64,000 bases of DNA from Acheta domesticus (Eukaryota > Arthropoda > Insecta > Orthoptera > Gryllidae). Positions 1 through 11,458 of this stretch are shown here, piece after piece; within the stretch, counting starts at the first letter, position 1; every line of letters starts with the position of its first letter. The notes below the pieces were generated by a model. That model was not told the origin of the DNA. It saw only the letters and a program-made list of their open reading frames with translations, and did no database searches. The stretch covers positions 99,348,918 through 99,412,917 of the forward strand of contig JAHLJT010002630.1 of the NCBI GenBank assembly GCA_031308135.1, given 5' to 3'. Position numbers and translations under genes: made by a program.

Positions 1-185
1 GTGTTGATCGGAGAAAGCACAGAAAACTGCTGGTCAGAGCAGCCGGCAGCCAGAATTCTCCTCCCAGCGAATGAATTGGGCCCAGCTTCCTAGCTAGTGC
101 CGAAAACGTTGCCTTCGGGACTCGAACCCAAGCACTTTCCGCCCCACGCATCGCAGTGACACCAGTAGATGCCCTGAGACACCTT
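1..185 (-). repeat. tRNA-derived SINE (GGAGGAGAATTCT family), edge copy
   Basis: Read on the minus strand this contains a pol III B-box-like GGGTTCGAGTCCC near 130, followed by a body with GGAGGAGAATTCT and CTGCTCTGACCAGCAG. The same body occurs at 52742-52880 and 58925-59240, so it is a dispersed SINE family. The right boundary is approximate and the left is cut by the window edge. Confidence 0.55.
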
Positions 186-387
186 TGCCGATACACACAT
201 GTACTACGCCACGTGACCTACTTCAAGCGCGCAGAAACATGGAGTAATTACTCAGTCGAACGCATCTGTCAAGAAGTCACAGAGGACAAGGTTTTTTTGT
301 CATAAATAAGATGCTGACCAGAAACGTAACATAAAATTTTCTAAACGCATTTATCTGCTATATTTCATGACCATCTGTAGTGAAATG

Positions 388-780
388 CATTGCATAGTTC
401 ATGGGTATTGATTCAATAAATGAAATTTATGTCAGTTAGCCGACGTTTCGGAGTTTTATTTCTCCATTCTCAGGGCTGAATACATTTACAACACGGTTAG
501 ATGTATAAACACAAATTACACAATACACTATGTATAAAAAATAATTACATGTTCATGTGCTCGAAGCACACATCACCAATCAACATTTGTTTGTTTTATG
601 CACATAAATAAAATTCCATTAAATTTTTAATAAACGAATTTTAGTTAAAAAAATTAAAACGCATACGACACATACCAATTTAATTTTAAGGGGATGGAGG
701 ATAGAGAAATAAAACTACGAAACGCCGGCTAACTGATATAAATTTCATTTATTGGACCAATACCCATGTACGATGCAAAG
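388..780. mobile_element. MITE with long terminal inverted repeats
   Basis: The two ends are inverted copies of about 70 bp. The left arm carries CATGGGTATTG, then AATAAATGAAATTTAT, then CAGTTAGCCG; the right arm carries the reverse complement with few differences. The centre is AT-rich and non-coding. The boundaries are estimated from where the arm similarity fades, and no target-site duplication was fixed. Confidence 0.7.
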
Positions 781-1005
781 GATTAAACGGGTTTCAAAAA
801 TAACATGCATTACGTGCCATTTGATTGGATTTAATATTCATTCTTTAAAAAAAATACAGAGCATTCAAAAAAATGCAAATATCAAATGACTCCAGAGGCG
901 TGGAAAATTATGCATTCGAAAGTCAAAATGAAAGAAACGTAACTAAAATATTTATATTAAAAATTGCACACTTTCACAACACAGTAAGTAGATCGGACTC
1001 CTCAC

Positions 1006-1709
1006 CTCCCAGTTGCTGGGTCGAACGCGATTCCTCGCCAGACTACAGCAGCAAGTTCCCTCAGCACCACCCCGCGGAAGGACTGGTGGCGCCACCTCAG
1101 CAGCCTCAGCGCCGTCAATTCTTCGTCGATTTCGCGATTCCGCGTGACGTGTTGCGTTTGTCTGCGCACCCTCTCCCGCCCCTCTGGCAGCACTTTCTCC
1201 GCGTGGCCAAACTGCAGCTGCTCCGCACCCACCCCCTCCGACTCCCTCCGCCTCAGCCCAACCTCGTCCCACTGGTCCACGGCCTTCTCCTTGGGATTCT
1301 TTGCTTCCTTCTCGCTTTGGATCAGTTGCATTTGCTCAGCGCCCATCCACTCCGACTCCCTCCGCCTCAGCCCAACCTCGTCCCACTGGTCCATGGCCTT
1401 CTCCTTGGGATTCTTTGCTTCCTTCTCACCCTGGATCAGTTGCATTTGCTCAGTGAACTGTTCCCATTGATCTACAAATTCTGTGTCAGAACTATTGTTT
1501 TTAAGACATAAAAAATTAGAGTACGGCAAACGAGTGCCAAATTGCGAAGTGTGACGTGCAATACGACTACGACGTTGACCCCAATAATCTTTTGACCCAA
1601 GAATGTTCTGAACACCACCGCTTTTCTGCTGTGGATCGCCGCTGATTGCCATTACAATGGGCGCAGCTGAATTGAGCTGCATATTTCGAAGAATATTTCC
1701 GGAAATAAA
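1006..1709 (-). CDS. Putative ionotropic receptor A, exon 2 (amino-terminal domain)
   Basis: This open exon follows the acceptor TTTTCTTAAATTTTCAG and ends at a GTGAGG donor, leaving phase 2. Its acceptor phase (0) fits exon 1 at 1896-2288. The translation begins FISGNILRNMQLNSAAP. Its middle has TRLPYSN, a cysteine and EFVDQW, and it ends RGIAFDPATGR. These resemble the W-F/Y-P-Y...C...LDQW and (Y/F)NP(F)TG patterns of insect IR amino-terminal domains; that is family knowledge applied by eye. A 38-residue segment is duplicated in tandem. Reading past the donor meets a stop at once, which supports the exon end. Later exons would lie off the left edge. IR identity is an inference; a lineage-specific secreted protein is the alternative. 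Confidence 0.55.
1218..1445 (-). repeat. In-frame tandem duplication, 2 x 114 bp, inside IR-A exon 2
   Basis: Two head-to-tail 114-bp units encode near-identical 38-residue blocks starting MQLIQ and ending GAEQ, each with EKEAKNPKEKA and DQWDEVGLRRRESE. The copies differ at few positions, so the duplication is recent. It preserves the frame and lengthens a charged, probably helical segment. Confidence 0.9.
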
Positions 1710-1895
1710 CTGAAAATTTAAGAAAAAATATTGTCAACTATGTGTTGAGATGAGCTAAGAGTATCGATTAAGATTTGCAGTCATAACCTTAAAAAATTTG
1801 GATTATCAAGTACGCTTCTTTACAATTATTTTCCACGTTTCTGTTTACATTGACGTGCAGAACATCAAAAGCTACGAATGGAAGAGGGACCTTAC

Positions 1896-2288
1896 CCCAT
1901 ACACCTGGTCACGAACGGATTCCGAAGTGTCTTTGACGAGGAAGAGATGCAGCCGCTGAGAGCTGCTGGCCGCCAGCACGTAGCCTCGAGCGCCTTCCAG
2001 CCACTGTGGGGCGGTGCCTATTGTTGGGCTTGTCGGCGCGCGCCACAGCAGCAGCGGCGCCGCGGCGCGGGCGTGCAGGGCGGGCAGCCAGCGGGCGGCG
2101 TCGCCCAGGTCCACCACGCCCACCGCCCCGCCCGCGCCCGCGCCCGCGCCCACGCCCGCCAGCGCCCAGCGCAGCCCGGCGGCGGGCGGCGCGCCCTCCC
2201 AGCACACGCCCTGCGCCCTCGGCCCTTCGCCCCACAGGGCCAGCGCCACGCACAGGGACAGGGCCAGCCCTACTCTCCCACTGCCCAT
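1896..2288 (-). CDS. Putative ionotropic receptor A, exon 1 (signal peptide)
   Basis: A very GC-rich exon of 131 codons. I start it at the ATG at 2288 because it opens MGSGRVGLALSLCVALALW, a basic start followed by a hydrophobic core and then GPRAQG, a plausible signal-peptide cleavage region. The longer upstream reading is Arg/Gly-rich and looks like 5' leader. The exon carries a short hydrophobic stretch (APLLLW), then ARGYVLAASSSQRLHLFL, and ends VRDQVYG at a GTAAGG donor in phase 0. It joins in frame to 1709-1006. A secreted start with a Leu/Ala-rich lobe fits the amino-terminal domain of a divergent IR. It lies on the same strand and next in order after IR locus B, as in tandem receptor clusters. 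Confidence 0.55.
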
Positions 2289-3159
2289 ATCTCTCTCCTT
2301 GCGTCCGCCGTTCTCTCTCCCCGCTCTCCCAGTGTCCTCGGCCCCTCTTCCCCTGTGGCGGCGTTTCCTCTTTGAGCAACACCTGCTGTCGTCGCGATCG
2401 AACCTCTTGCTGCAACCAACGCCTTTCAAAGGAAAGGGCGCGAAGAGTGACCCATTCTTTTATTACCACTCCGAGGAGAATTCCTTTTTAGCGGCGACTA
2501 ATGCACAGCGTATGTCCCTGAGGTATAGTATAAAACTATTCTACTGATTGTGCTTTTATTTTTTAATTCTTGGGCACATAAAAACAACGCAAGCGGGTAT
2601 TTTAGGGTGTTTGTTGTAAAACATGAAAAATAAATTAAATATATTGTTTTGAATGCTAATATGTTGAAAATTGATTCGTATACTCCTAAAATATGTTATG
2701 CCATATGTTAGTGGTTTCTAAGGTATTATTGAACGAAGCCACAATCCTAGTGAATAGAGTTCTTTGTCTTTCAATAAGAATGGTTAGGGAACAATATAAT
2801 TTCTGCAATACTGAAAATATACCATACAACAGCAGCAAATTGTCATTAATATATTGTGAAATCGCAATTTCTCATGTATGAACGAATAAACGTTTTACTG
2901 CCAGGGTATTTCGGTTGTATGGACTAGCGGATGGTTTCACATTCAGATTCTGAATGTGCGTGACAACCTGTTTTCTCCATTTCTGCGAGCAATAGTATGG
3001 CGAAATAAACAGGCCTTTGTGCATTGTGGAGCCTCTATACTGATCAATTCGTTACAATTTCACAGCGAATGTTTTTTAATTGATTAATGATTTGATTGTA
3101 ATTAATTTGATTTCGAAATACGTCTTTAAGGAACACATTCTTTTAGGAAAAAATCTCAA
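2289..3159. other. Intergenic, no gene seen
   Basis: The first 150 bases are the GC-rich leader side of IR-A exon 1. The rest is AT-rich and carries no ORF with recognisable motifs. No TATA box in a convincing position was seen for IR-A. Confidence 0.5.
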
Positions 3160-3560
3160 TGTTATAGTTGAGATGATGCCGAAAAAATGATGCGGAAAAA
3201 TTTTGAATTTTTGTAATTGAAAAAAAAATTAGGGATTTCAACGAAAATGAAACCTGCACCATTCTCTTAAACGTCCTTCGCACTATCCAACAACAAAATT
3301 GAATTAAAAAATGTGTAGCAATTTTCTTTAATTTTGAAAATGTCCGAGAGGCTTCACGTAAAGTACCCCCAAAATTAAAATATCGGTTTTAAATTCCAAG
3401 GGGCCGTGACATCAGGCAGAACGATTAGGAATGATCAGTTTTGGAGAAAAGAGGTTGAACGGTTTATCCGCTAGCGTTGTGCACAGACGGATAGACGGAC
3501 GGACACACGAAAAAGCGTTTTTGCCGTCATTAGATTGTTCAAGCCCGTCGGACAATCAGT
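3160..3560. repeat. Fragment of dispersed non-coding repeat ('cgtatac' family)
   Basis: It shares blocks such as CGAAAATGAAACCTGCACCATTC, ACTATCCAACAACAA and GACGGACGGAC with 15080-15330, and similar text with 17918-18359, 38260-39598 and 60060-61800. There is no coding potential. It is one of the commonest repeats in the window. Confidence 0.6.
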
Positions 3561-4225
3561 AAGTGTGTAAATGGTGCAGGGAATTCTGTGACAGGTATTA
3601 TGGCTTACAATGCGAAAAAAGGAACACATCCACCTCCAAGTTCAACAGCCTTGTTTTTCAACATTGATCCTAAAATGTTCCAATCCTACACAGTTATGGA
3701 CGACACGTACATGTACAATCCATCCATCTTTCCCCCTATCCCAACCACCCATCCATCATATCACCTTGTAATTGATAACTATTTAATACACCCTAAAGAA
3801 GCGATGGCAAAACTATAGAAGAAGACAGAACTGACAGAAGAAGAACACACCCTTGTCAATACAAACTATTCTGATTCAATTTTATTATCGTGCAAATCGT
3901 GCAAAATTTAATCGCTTAGAATATCAAGTAATTAGTAATTTCACATACTGTTGAGGCAGCGAATATAGCTTCAGATTAATGTGGCTGGAAGAGCTATGAA
4001 TTGGGTTACGGTGAAACGAACATTCTGGAAAACGCTCGCTCGATCTCTGGAAAGACACAATGTACCCCACTTATTAAAAGATTATGTGAAGGAATAAGCA
4101 ACCATTGAATAAATCGTTCATCTTTTTACCTGTTTCTCACGGAAAATAACCTCCTTTCTTGTTCATTTCTCCAACAAATTTCGATCGCTTCCCACTTAAA
4201 ATGCTATTATTCTTTGGCAGGCGAC
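3561..4225. other. Intergenic, nothing recognised
   Basis: A 76-codon reading frame at 3588-3818 has no motif and low-complexity Pro/Thr/His content. I do not call it a gene. Confidence 0.4.
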
Positions 4226-4304
4226 ACTAGTACCAAGACCAACTACAATACATATATTGTAGTTGGTAGTACAATACATAGATATTGTAGTTGGTCTTGC
4301 TAGT
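4226..4304. repeat. Inverted repeat / hairpin
   Basis: The 16-bp arm AAGACCAACTACAATA (4235-4250) is matched by its exact reverse complement at 4283-4298. Flanking ACTAG and CTAGT extend the arms, and a partial third copy (TTGTAGTTGGTA) lies in the loop. Confidence 0.8.
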
Positions 4305-4328
4305 ACCAACTTTGATCTTAACCTGTTC

Positions 4329-4370
4329 TCATGGAACGTTAATGCACGCTCATGGAACGTTAATGCACGC
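4329..4370. repeat. Perfect 21-bp tandem duplication
   Basis: TCATGGAACGTTAATGCACGC occurs twice in direct succession. Confidence 0.9.
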
Positions 4371-6912
4371 TCATTGCAACTTGTTCCCTGTGCGAAAAAC
4401 AACTGCTGTGAAGTTCCTGTTTCGGCGTTTGAATTTGGTGGCAATGTTGTTATAAGTTAAAAACGGAAAACTACATGCCGTTCTCTTGTTAAGCGTTTTG
4501 CGGCGAGAGCCCAGTAGGAGCTGCCACCTGGCGAAGGGAGCTGAACTAACAAGTAGGCCCGCCAAATCTATTCCAAGACACTCAAGTGCAAAGAAGTTAT
4601 ACCCGCTCTTTTTGCAACCAGCACGCGGTTTGGAAGTCCGACGCGGTACGTTCAAAATGCAAATTTTGAGCTAGCAATAAAGGGCCAAAGGTTGTTATTA
4701 AAAACCAATCTCGCGCCACGGCGCCAAATTTGAATCATTTGTTGGTGCAAACAAATATAGTTGCAGATTCCACAGGCTCTGAACAGGTGGAATAGAATAG
4801 AGAAGCGTCGACCCAGCAGAAACTTAACAGAATAGTCCAGAATATCCCATTCCGTAGATTACTGTGTGAGAACGTTTCTCTGAGACTTTTGGCCTCAAAG
4901 TTGCTAATGCCCTAGAACGCTCCGTGTAGGAGTTATTTAACGATATAGATTTAAAAATACTGACGTGCGTTGCGGATTGCATTTTACACGAATATTTAGA
5001 TGCATTTTTTAAACAAATTCTTCGTATTTTTAAAGTCAAAGTGCAATTTGTCACGTCTCCGTGAAATTCTCTTCTTTAGCCCTTCCGCTCCTAGCGGAAT
5101 AAATATGTCCCACCAACTTTCACCAGGCTACTATTGGGAAATTCTGCTGTAAATTTTAGTTAATTGTGAGTCCCAGTGGGTTCCTGAAGCCTACGTAATT
5201 AGTGCAACTACCCTCGCGTCTTCGGTTGGGCGCCTCAGACGGGTAGCCGGCCCGCTCAGTCGACAGATTACCTGAAACGGCGGAGATGGAGGAAGCCGGT
5301 GGCCTAGGTTGAATGAGAAGTCAAACATATGAATTTAGAACAAGTTGAATTTATTCATTAAAAAAAAGAAAACGCTAATGGTCTGGTGATGATAACTCTG
5401 GCGAGCATGCCCCCAAAATCGAAATAAAACAAAAATGAAATGTCATGCACATAAGAAAACATAAAATTACAAAGTGATTACAATCAGATGAAATTCTTCT
5501 TCGCGCGCGAATTCCCGCTTGACGGCCATGCGCGGCCGGGAACTCCTCTTCGTCGCCCGGTCGAGAGGAAGTCAACACTGATTGTCTGATGTACTGTTCA
5601 CACCTCTCGATCGCGGGTACGACATAAGACACTCAAACAGAAAATACCTCTGTTAGGCGGCCTGCGCCACCCACTGAAGTTGAACGACCTCAGGTCAGCT
5701 GGCTGCGAGGGTCGTGGCGGGCGAGGAGCGCCGCTCGGAAAATGTAGGTCAGATCAGGTACTTGCGAGGGCAGCGGCCAAGGCGGCCGGAACACAAAAGC
5801 GCCGTCTGCTCGCTGCGGTGAATGGGTCAGCACAGTTCATTCACTGACACGATCGGTTCATTCCCGGTCGATCTCACAATACTTTGATACTAATGAGCCC
5901 GTGAATTATCGCACAAATTCACAAAGGAAAAGAGAGTCTCGAGTTCGCACATAAATCGGACGTAATATAATACGAATTGCTGTCAAATGTTCATAATACT
6001 GTTCTGCGGCCTGCGTTCGTCACAGAAGTCTTGTACCCAAACTCTACAAGAAACTTAATAATTTTTCTAAGTCCATCGAACCGAACGCCACAACAGAATA
6101 TAACAGGTTCCCCCCTGCGGCCGCCACTTGCGTCCGATTCTGAACACTGCTCCCCAGCTTCTCTCTTGTGCCTCGTCGCTCCAAGTTTTAGGAAACCTCG
6201 TTCCCCCCACCAAAATTATCCCTGTGACTCTGGAATATTCTAGAACAAACCCGAATTCTGGCTGCTATTGGCGAAAGGGTACTGCGCATTAGATATTTTC
6301 TGCCCAATCAGAGGATGTTTTCGAGGCCGAGAAAGAGTGAGAGAGGGGCTGGTTATCGCTCCCTCTCCCTTTAATTTTGCGTCGAAAAGGGGCAGTTATT
6401 AACGACCGGGGGGGTGTGAGGGGCTAGGAATCTCTAGGGAGGTTGACGGAAGAGTTCCAGGCGTCGTGGAAAAATACTGAAGGGGTCGTGTGCAGAGCGG
6501 CCACCCAGAGTTGGGGCACACGTGTCCATGACGAATTAGGGAGCGAAGGGTGCCGACACCGTGGCGCCTCGCCTGGCCCTCGGGTCGCCTCCGTGGCGCC
6601 TCGCATCTCTCGCGTCGCCGCCTGCGTGGAGTTATTTTGCGGCAGAATAAACTTGAATTTATTCGGTATCACTACATTAGTTCCTCGTTTTTCCATCAGA
6701 TTGCTCGTCCATATTGGCGGTTTTTGTTCGTTGTCTGCAGTAACAGTGGAACCCTTGACTAAAACGGCTTTTTTCGACTGTTGATATTGCTGGTGCAGCG
6801 ATTCGAATTTAGAATTGTTTGAGTTTATGAATGTATTTTCATGTGTATTTCACATGTATTTTCTGTGCTTCTAAACGTATTTAGAAAGTAAACGTTTCTA
6901 TTTTACGTCAGA
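4371..6912. other. Intergenic with CpG-rich blocks (about 5200-5870 and 6290-6640)
   Basis: Two blocks stand out from the AT-rich surroundings by GC content and frequent CpG. The second ends in GCAGAATAAACTTG, which includes a polyadenylation-type AATAAA. They could be remnants of an LTR or a promoter island, but no paired LTR, splice structure or conserved protein was seen. Confidence 0.35.
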
Positions 6913-6930
6913 TGGGACACATGTGTCCCA
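6913..6930. repeat. Perfect 18-bp palindrome next to piggyBac remnant
   Basis: TGGGACACATGTGTCCCA is self-complementary. Half of it (ACATGTGTCCCAA) recurs about 20 bp downstream. It lies about 90 bp before the transposase-like start and may be a subterminal element of that transposon. Confidence 0.7.
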
Positions 6931-7019
6931 ATGGGATTGTTGCGTGGGTTACATGTGTCCCAACGGTACCTTTTCAGAAAATAACAGAAATGTTTTCACG
7001 TTTTATGCTTTTCAGAACA

Positions 7020-8430
7020 ATGAGTGGTAAAAGGGGTCACGAAAATCTTACAGACGAGGAGTTGGTAAGATATATTTTTCAAAGGAGTGACTCGGACGAT
7101 TTTAGTTCGGATGATACACTTGCGGATGAGATTTTGTGCAAGATAGTAATACTAGTAGTGATGTAGAAGAAGATTCAAAAGATGCAAGTAGTTCTGAGAA
7201 AGAGAGTCAAGAGAGTGCTGTGGATAATAATGCACATACAGTTGGGAAGGAAAACAATATTCCAGGCATCCTTTGGACTGACGCAGTAAATAGATTTTCT
7301 TCAAGACTGAATTTAGCTGCAAATCGTCCTACAGTAATTTTGTGCAAAGACCTGAACTGGTCAGCAAGTGAACTTGATGTGTTTTTAAAACTGTTTCCTA
7401 GAAGTATAATGATATACATTGCCCAGTGTACATATGAACGTTTGAAATTTTACAAAGGAAATATCCATTGAAGAAATGAAAAATTGTTGAAACTGACAGT
7501 GGAAAAAATTTGATGTTTCTCGGAATATCACTAGTGATATCCTATAACAAGGTTCCTAAATTTGCACATTATTGGTCCACCAATATTTCGCTGGGTAACG
7601 AAGCAATAAAAAAGGCAATGTCTGGAAACCGATGCCAACTTCTTTGGTGAAACTTGTTCTTAAATCGTCCAGAAAAAAACCAAAACTGTTTCCAAAACAT
7701 ACTGTATTGACGAAGTGTTGTCATGTCTGAAACTAATATTTCCCAAAGCAAGGGCAGAAAGCCCGTATCAGAGCATCGACGAGTCAATTACTAAATTCGA
7801 AGGTCGTTCCAGTCTCGAGCAGTATTTGCTTTAAAGCCAGTCAAAAGAGGTATAAAAATGTGGGAGCGATGTGACTCAAGTGAGGATATGTATACGACAA
7901 GAATGTGTACGCAGGTAGAGGTGGTTGCAGAAAAGAAGGACTTCTCTCGAAGAACGAGTTGTTTTGAGGCTGGCAGAAAGTATTCGAGATCCGACTGTGA
8001 TTCTAGCTTTTGACAGATTCTTCACGAGTGTGAGGCTCCTGAACACAGTGGATTTTACTGCTGTTGGCACATGTTTTATGTACAGAAAAAACATGCCAAA
8101 ATTTCACAATAATTTGGAAAAGGTGGATTTTGAGTTTCAAACAATTTTAGAACTCTTGCTGCTAGATTAAGGGATTCGAAAGTGTGGTAGTTGTATCTTT
8201 CATTGCACAACGAGTAAACCAGTACAAAGGAAGCAAAAAAAACGCAACCAAAATATCAATAGAATGTCCTGAAGAAATTTCATCTTATAATGAAATTATG
8301 GGTTGAGTTGATCTGTCTGATCAGAATGTTTCTACCCATGACTTTGACCGCAAATCCAATAAGTGGTGGAAAAAGGTTTTTTATAAATTACTGGTGATTG
8401 CAGTTGTGAACGCGTCGATCATTTTCCAAG
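7020..8430 (+). pseudogene. Degenerate piggyBac-type transposase
   Basis: An ATG at 7020 opens MSGKRGHENLTDEELVRYIF, followed by an acidic Ser/Asp stretch as at the start of piggyBac-like transposases. The rest is spread over all three frames with many stops. A block near 7760-7860 reads like the conserved SIDESxTKFEGRSSLEQY...KPVKRG region. Residues at 7925-8170 include ERVVLRLAESIRDPTVILAF and DRFFTSVRLLNT, the region around a catalytic Asp in this family. The reading frame is destroyed by frameshifts, so this is a dead copy. A pogo-like element truncates or follows it at about 8440. Confidence 0.85.
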
Positions 8431-8439
8431 ACATGAAAA

Positions 8440-9358
8440 GAGGATGTCTGTTTATGACACTTTTTATATTGATATTTCCGCCCTAAAACAAGTTACATTA
8501 CTTTATTATAATTATAAAACATATACTAACATTAAACTTATTTATGGACGATATCACCAATAAATCAACATTAAACATATTTTTTTCTGACAATTAGGTA
8601 AAGGAAATATTTCACCACTTGTTCATTGAAATGTGTTTTTTCGTCATTAATCTTGAGTTTTTGCTTTTTGGTTTTTTCTCTTCCTAACACCTTTTCAATT
8701 GTTTTCCTAAGTTGAAACATTTTAATATTTAGAGTTTATGCTTTTTTCAATCACTGTCAAACTGGTTGTGAAACTCATAAACACACACCGCCTCACTGGG
8801 TAGTGGCTGCACCCGGACTTCTCGCAGACTATTTCAGCGCACAACGCGTCACAGCCCAGAGTACTAGGTCTATCTGGCATGCTCGCCTTGTGAGCCTTGA
8901 GGGGTTACGATTGTCAACGCGAAACGGAGACGCGTGAATTGAAGCCATGCCCGTACACATACCCACGAGTCGGGAGAGAGGGAATTCCCCTAAGGCCTAC
9001 GCCTTGAGAGACAAATAACAAGGTCGAATTCTACATAACGGAAGCCCCTTTCCTTCACTGTGCGGCTGCCACATGTAGAACTCATATAACATGGACAAAG
9101 ATATTAAAACAGACTTGAAGATGCATTCATTCCATTAAGAGTATGTCGCGTCTCTGCTAATTGCATTAAATTAACAGAAATTCCGTTCTATGAAAGTTTT
9201 TCCATCCAGCAGAACATGAAAAACCGTTCCGTTTCTGCGTTGGACAGATTCCGTTTTATGCTGTATAAAATGTCATTTAACTAACTAATGCCGGAGAAAT
9301 TTTCCGGTTAAAGCAGGTTTCCGGCTTGTACAGGTTTCGTTTTAGACAGATTTTACTG
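8440..9358 (-). mobile_element. Pogo/Tigger-like non-autonomous element, truncated copy
   Basis: It aligns in reverse orientation with the 1-kb element at 44429-45435 and with 28710-29724. Its right end is the terminal repeat ...AGACAGATTTTACTG followed by TA. The opposite terminus (about 75 bp) is missing where it meets the piggyBac remnant. No coding capacity is seen. The superfamily call rests on the CAGTAAAA-type end and TA target. Confidence 0.75.
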
Positions 9359-9607
9359 TATATAGCAAAACCATTATTTCTTAACTCATCATTCTGAGCA
9401 GGTCTTTGAGAAGCTGATTTTCCATTTCTTTAGCAGGATTTCTACAGTCAGGAATGCTGGGTTAATTGTGAAGGTGTGCAATAAATTACATTCTAGTACA
9501 TAAACATATTCTTATTCGATAATATATCATTGCGAATACAAGATTATTACAGAGTTGATTGTGAACAACGCGCCAAGTGCCAATGTCACAAATGGAACCC
9601 TTGCGGT
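9359..9607. other. Intergenic spacer
   Basis: AT-rich sequence with no recognisable feature between the transposon and the minisatellite. Confidence 0.4.
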
Positions 9608-10284
9608 GCACCTGAAGATAGCAGAGAGCGGGGCTGGCCGGGAGGGGAGGGATGGTAAAAGAGAAGCTGTTCTGCACCTGATGAGAGCAGAGAGCGGGCG
9701 AGGGGCGGGAGGGGAGGGATGGTAAAAGAGAAGCTGCTCTGCACCTGATGAGAGCAGAGAGCGGGCGAGGGGCGGGAGGGGCGGGAGGGGCGGGAGGGGA
9801 GGGATGGTAAAAGGGAAGCTACTCTGCACCTGATGAGAGCAGAGAACGGGGGCGGGGCGGGAGGGGAGGGATGGTAAAAGAGAAGCTGCTCTGCACCTGA
9901 TGAGAGCAGAGAGCGGTCGAAGGGCGGGAGGGGAGGGATGGTAAAACAGAAGCTGCTCTGCACCTGATGAGAGCAGAGAGCGGTCGAAGGGCGGGAGGGG
10001 AGGGATGGTAAAACAGAAGCTGCTCTGCACCTGATGAGAGCAGAGAGCGGGCGAGGGGCGGGAGGGGAGGGATGGTAAAAGAGAAGCTGTTCTGCACCTG
10101 ATGAGAGCAGAGAGCGGGCGAGGGGCGGGAGGGGAGGGATGGTAAAAGAGAAGCTGCTCTGCACCTGATGAGAGCAGAGAGCGGTCGAAGGGCGGGAGGG
10201 GAGGGATGGTAAAAGTGAAGCTGCTCTGCGCCTGATGAGAGCAGAGAGCGGGACGAGGATGGGTCGTGGAGGGGAAGCTGCTCC
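9608..10284. repeat. 67-bp minisatellite, ten units, G-quadruplex-type core
   Basis: Ten tandem units start GCACCTGATGAGAGCAGAGA and end AAGCTGCTCT, with a G-rich core GGGGCGGGAGGGGAGGG in most of them. One unit (about 9756-9838) has extra GGGGCGGGA blocks. Because 67 is not a multiple of three, long open frames occur in all three minus-strand frames with the same peptides rotating between them; these are not genes. The last unit is diverged. Confidence 0.95.
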
Positions 10285-11458
10285 GCTTGGTCCATCGCCC
10301 AGCGGTCGACTCTCTCCTGAGAGCAATGCCAGCTAGCGAAGACGCGCAGCTTCCTAGAAGGTTTGCTCACTGGGTCGTAATGCACGCTCTTTGCTCCTGT
10401 GCACGCGCCTTCCCAGACGACAGGAAAACATCCGCTTTGTTTTACTTTTTAAATAAATTTACTCACAGGATTGTATATCAAACAACATAAAATATAATTA
10501 ATGGTTTCATTCAATGTATTTAAAAAATACATACATAAACGATTATATATTTAAACTTGAGAGATGTGCTTCTATAATTGCAAGTTGAGTATGAAAACAA
10601 ACGTATGATACCTTGATACTGGAACACGAGTAAACAGTTGCACACAATGCTACATACTAAAACGTTTAACAATCGCAATTAATCTTCATACATCATTACA
10701 TGTCATTTACATAGTTTAGATTCTGCAATATTTTTATAGTAACCTCAATCAACGTAAATTAAAGTTATTAATAGTACATTATGAGACGATGATGTACTGA
10801 TGGGTATAAATATACGAGTATCCTAAACTTCACACGAGTGTATTAATACCCATTACATCGAGTACTATACGATAGTTTTTCTGCGACTTTTATAAGTTAA
10901 ACTTTTACATTGAATCGTGTCGTGGCACGCAGGGTTCAGTCAAAGCTACCCTTACCAGCTACTCTCGCATGCTGCCGCAGATTTCTGTGGCTACCTGCCT
11001 GCCTGCGAGGGTGAACTGCGCTAATCAAATAGGATCAAAGTGAAATTACGATCCAATTTATTTTAAATTATATTCCCCTTAAAAATACTACTAATAAAAG
11101 AAATTAAAACTGACAAGCATAATATAATATCCACTAAAAACTATTGCATTAAAAATTCTACCAATAAAAGAAATTAAAACTGACGAGCATAATATAATAG
11201 CACATATAATTTTAATGTGCACAAACGAATGAAACATTTACTTTAAAGATTATTTCTCAAATCTTGGTTTGAAAACTTCTCTGTGACTGGTCGAGTACCT
11301 GTATCATAATGAAATCTGTATCGAAATGGATATCATTATGCAACTGGTCGCAGCCATCAAATGACACTATTATACAATGGCAGTAGAAAAAAATATTTTT
11401 ATGGAACTGTTAGGAAAAGCTTACGTTATCGTTCTGGCGGTAATGTCGTTGCTTTTTC
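10285..11458. other. Intergenic region downstream of IR locus B
   Basis: AT-rich and without a gene. It contains a diverged pair of about 50-bp direct repeats (11079-11129 and 11149-11199, both with AATAAAAGAAATTAAAACTG). On the minus strand an AATAAA (about 11063-11058), roughly 400 bases past the IR-B stop, could serve as its polyadenylation signal. Confidence 0.4.

Noticed and set aside
6244..6700. Solo LTR
   Set aside because: CpG-rich with an AATAAA, but no TG...CA ends, no target duplication and no second copy in the window.
9527..10385. Long minus-strand frames up to 246 codons with Pro/Ser/Leu repeats
   Set aside because: They are translations of the 67-bp minisatellite; the same peptides rotate through all three frames, so this is not coding.
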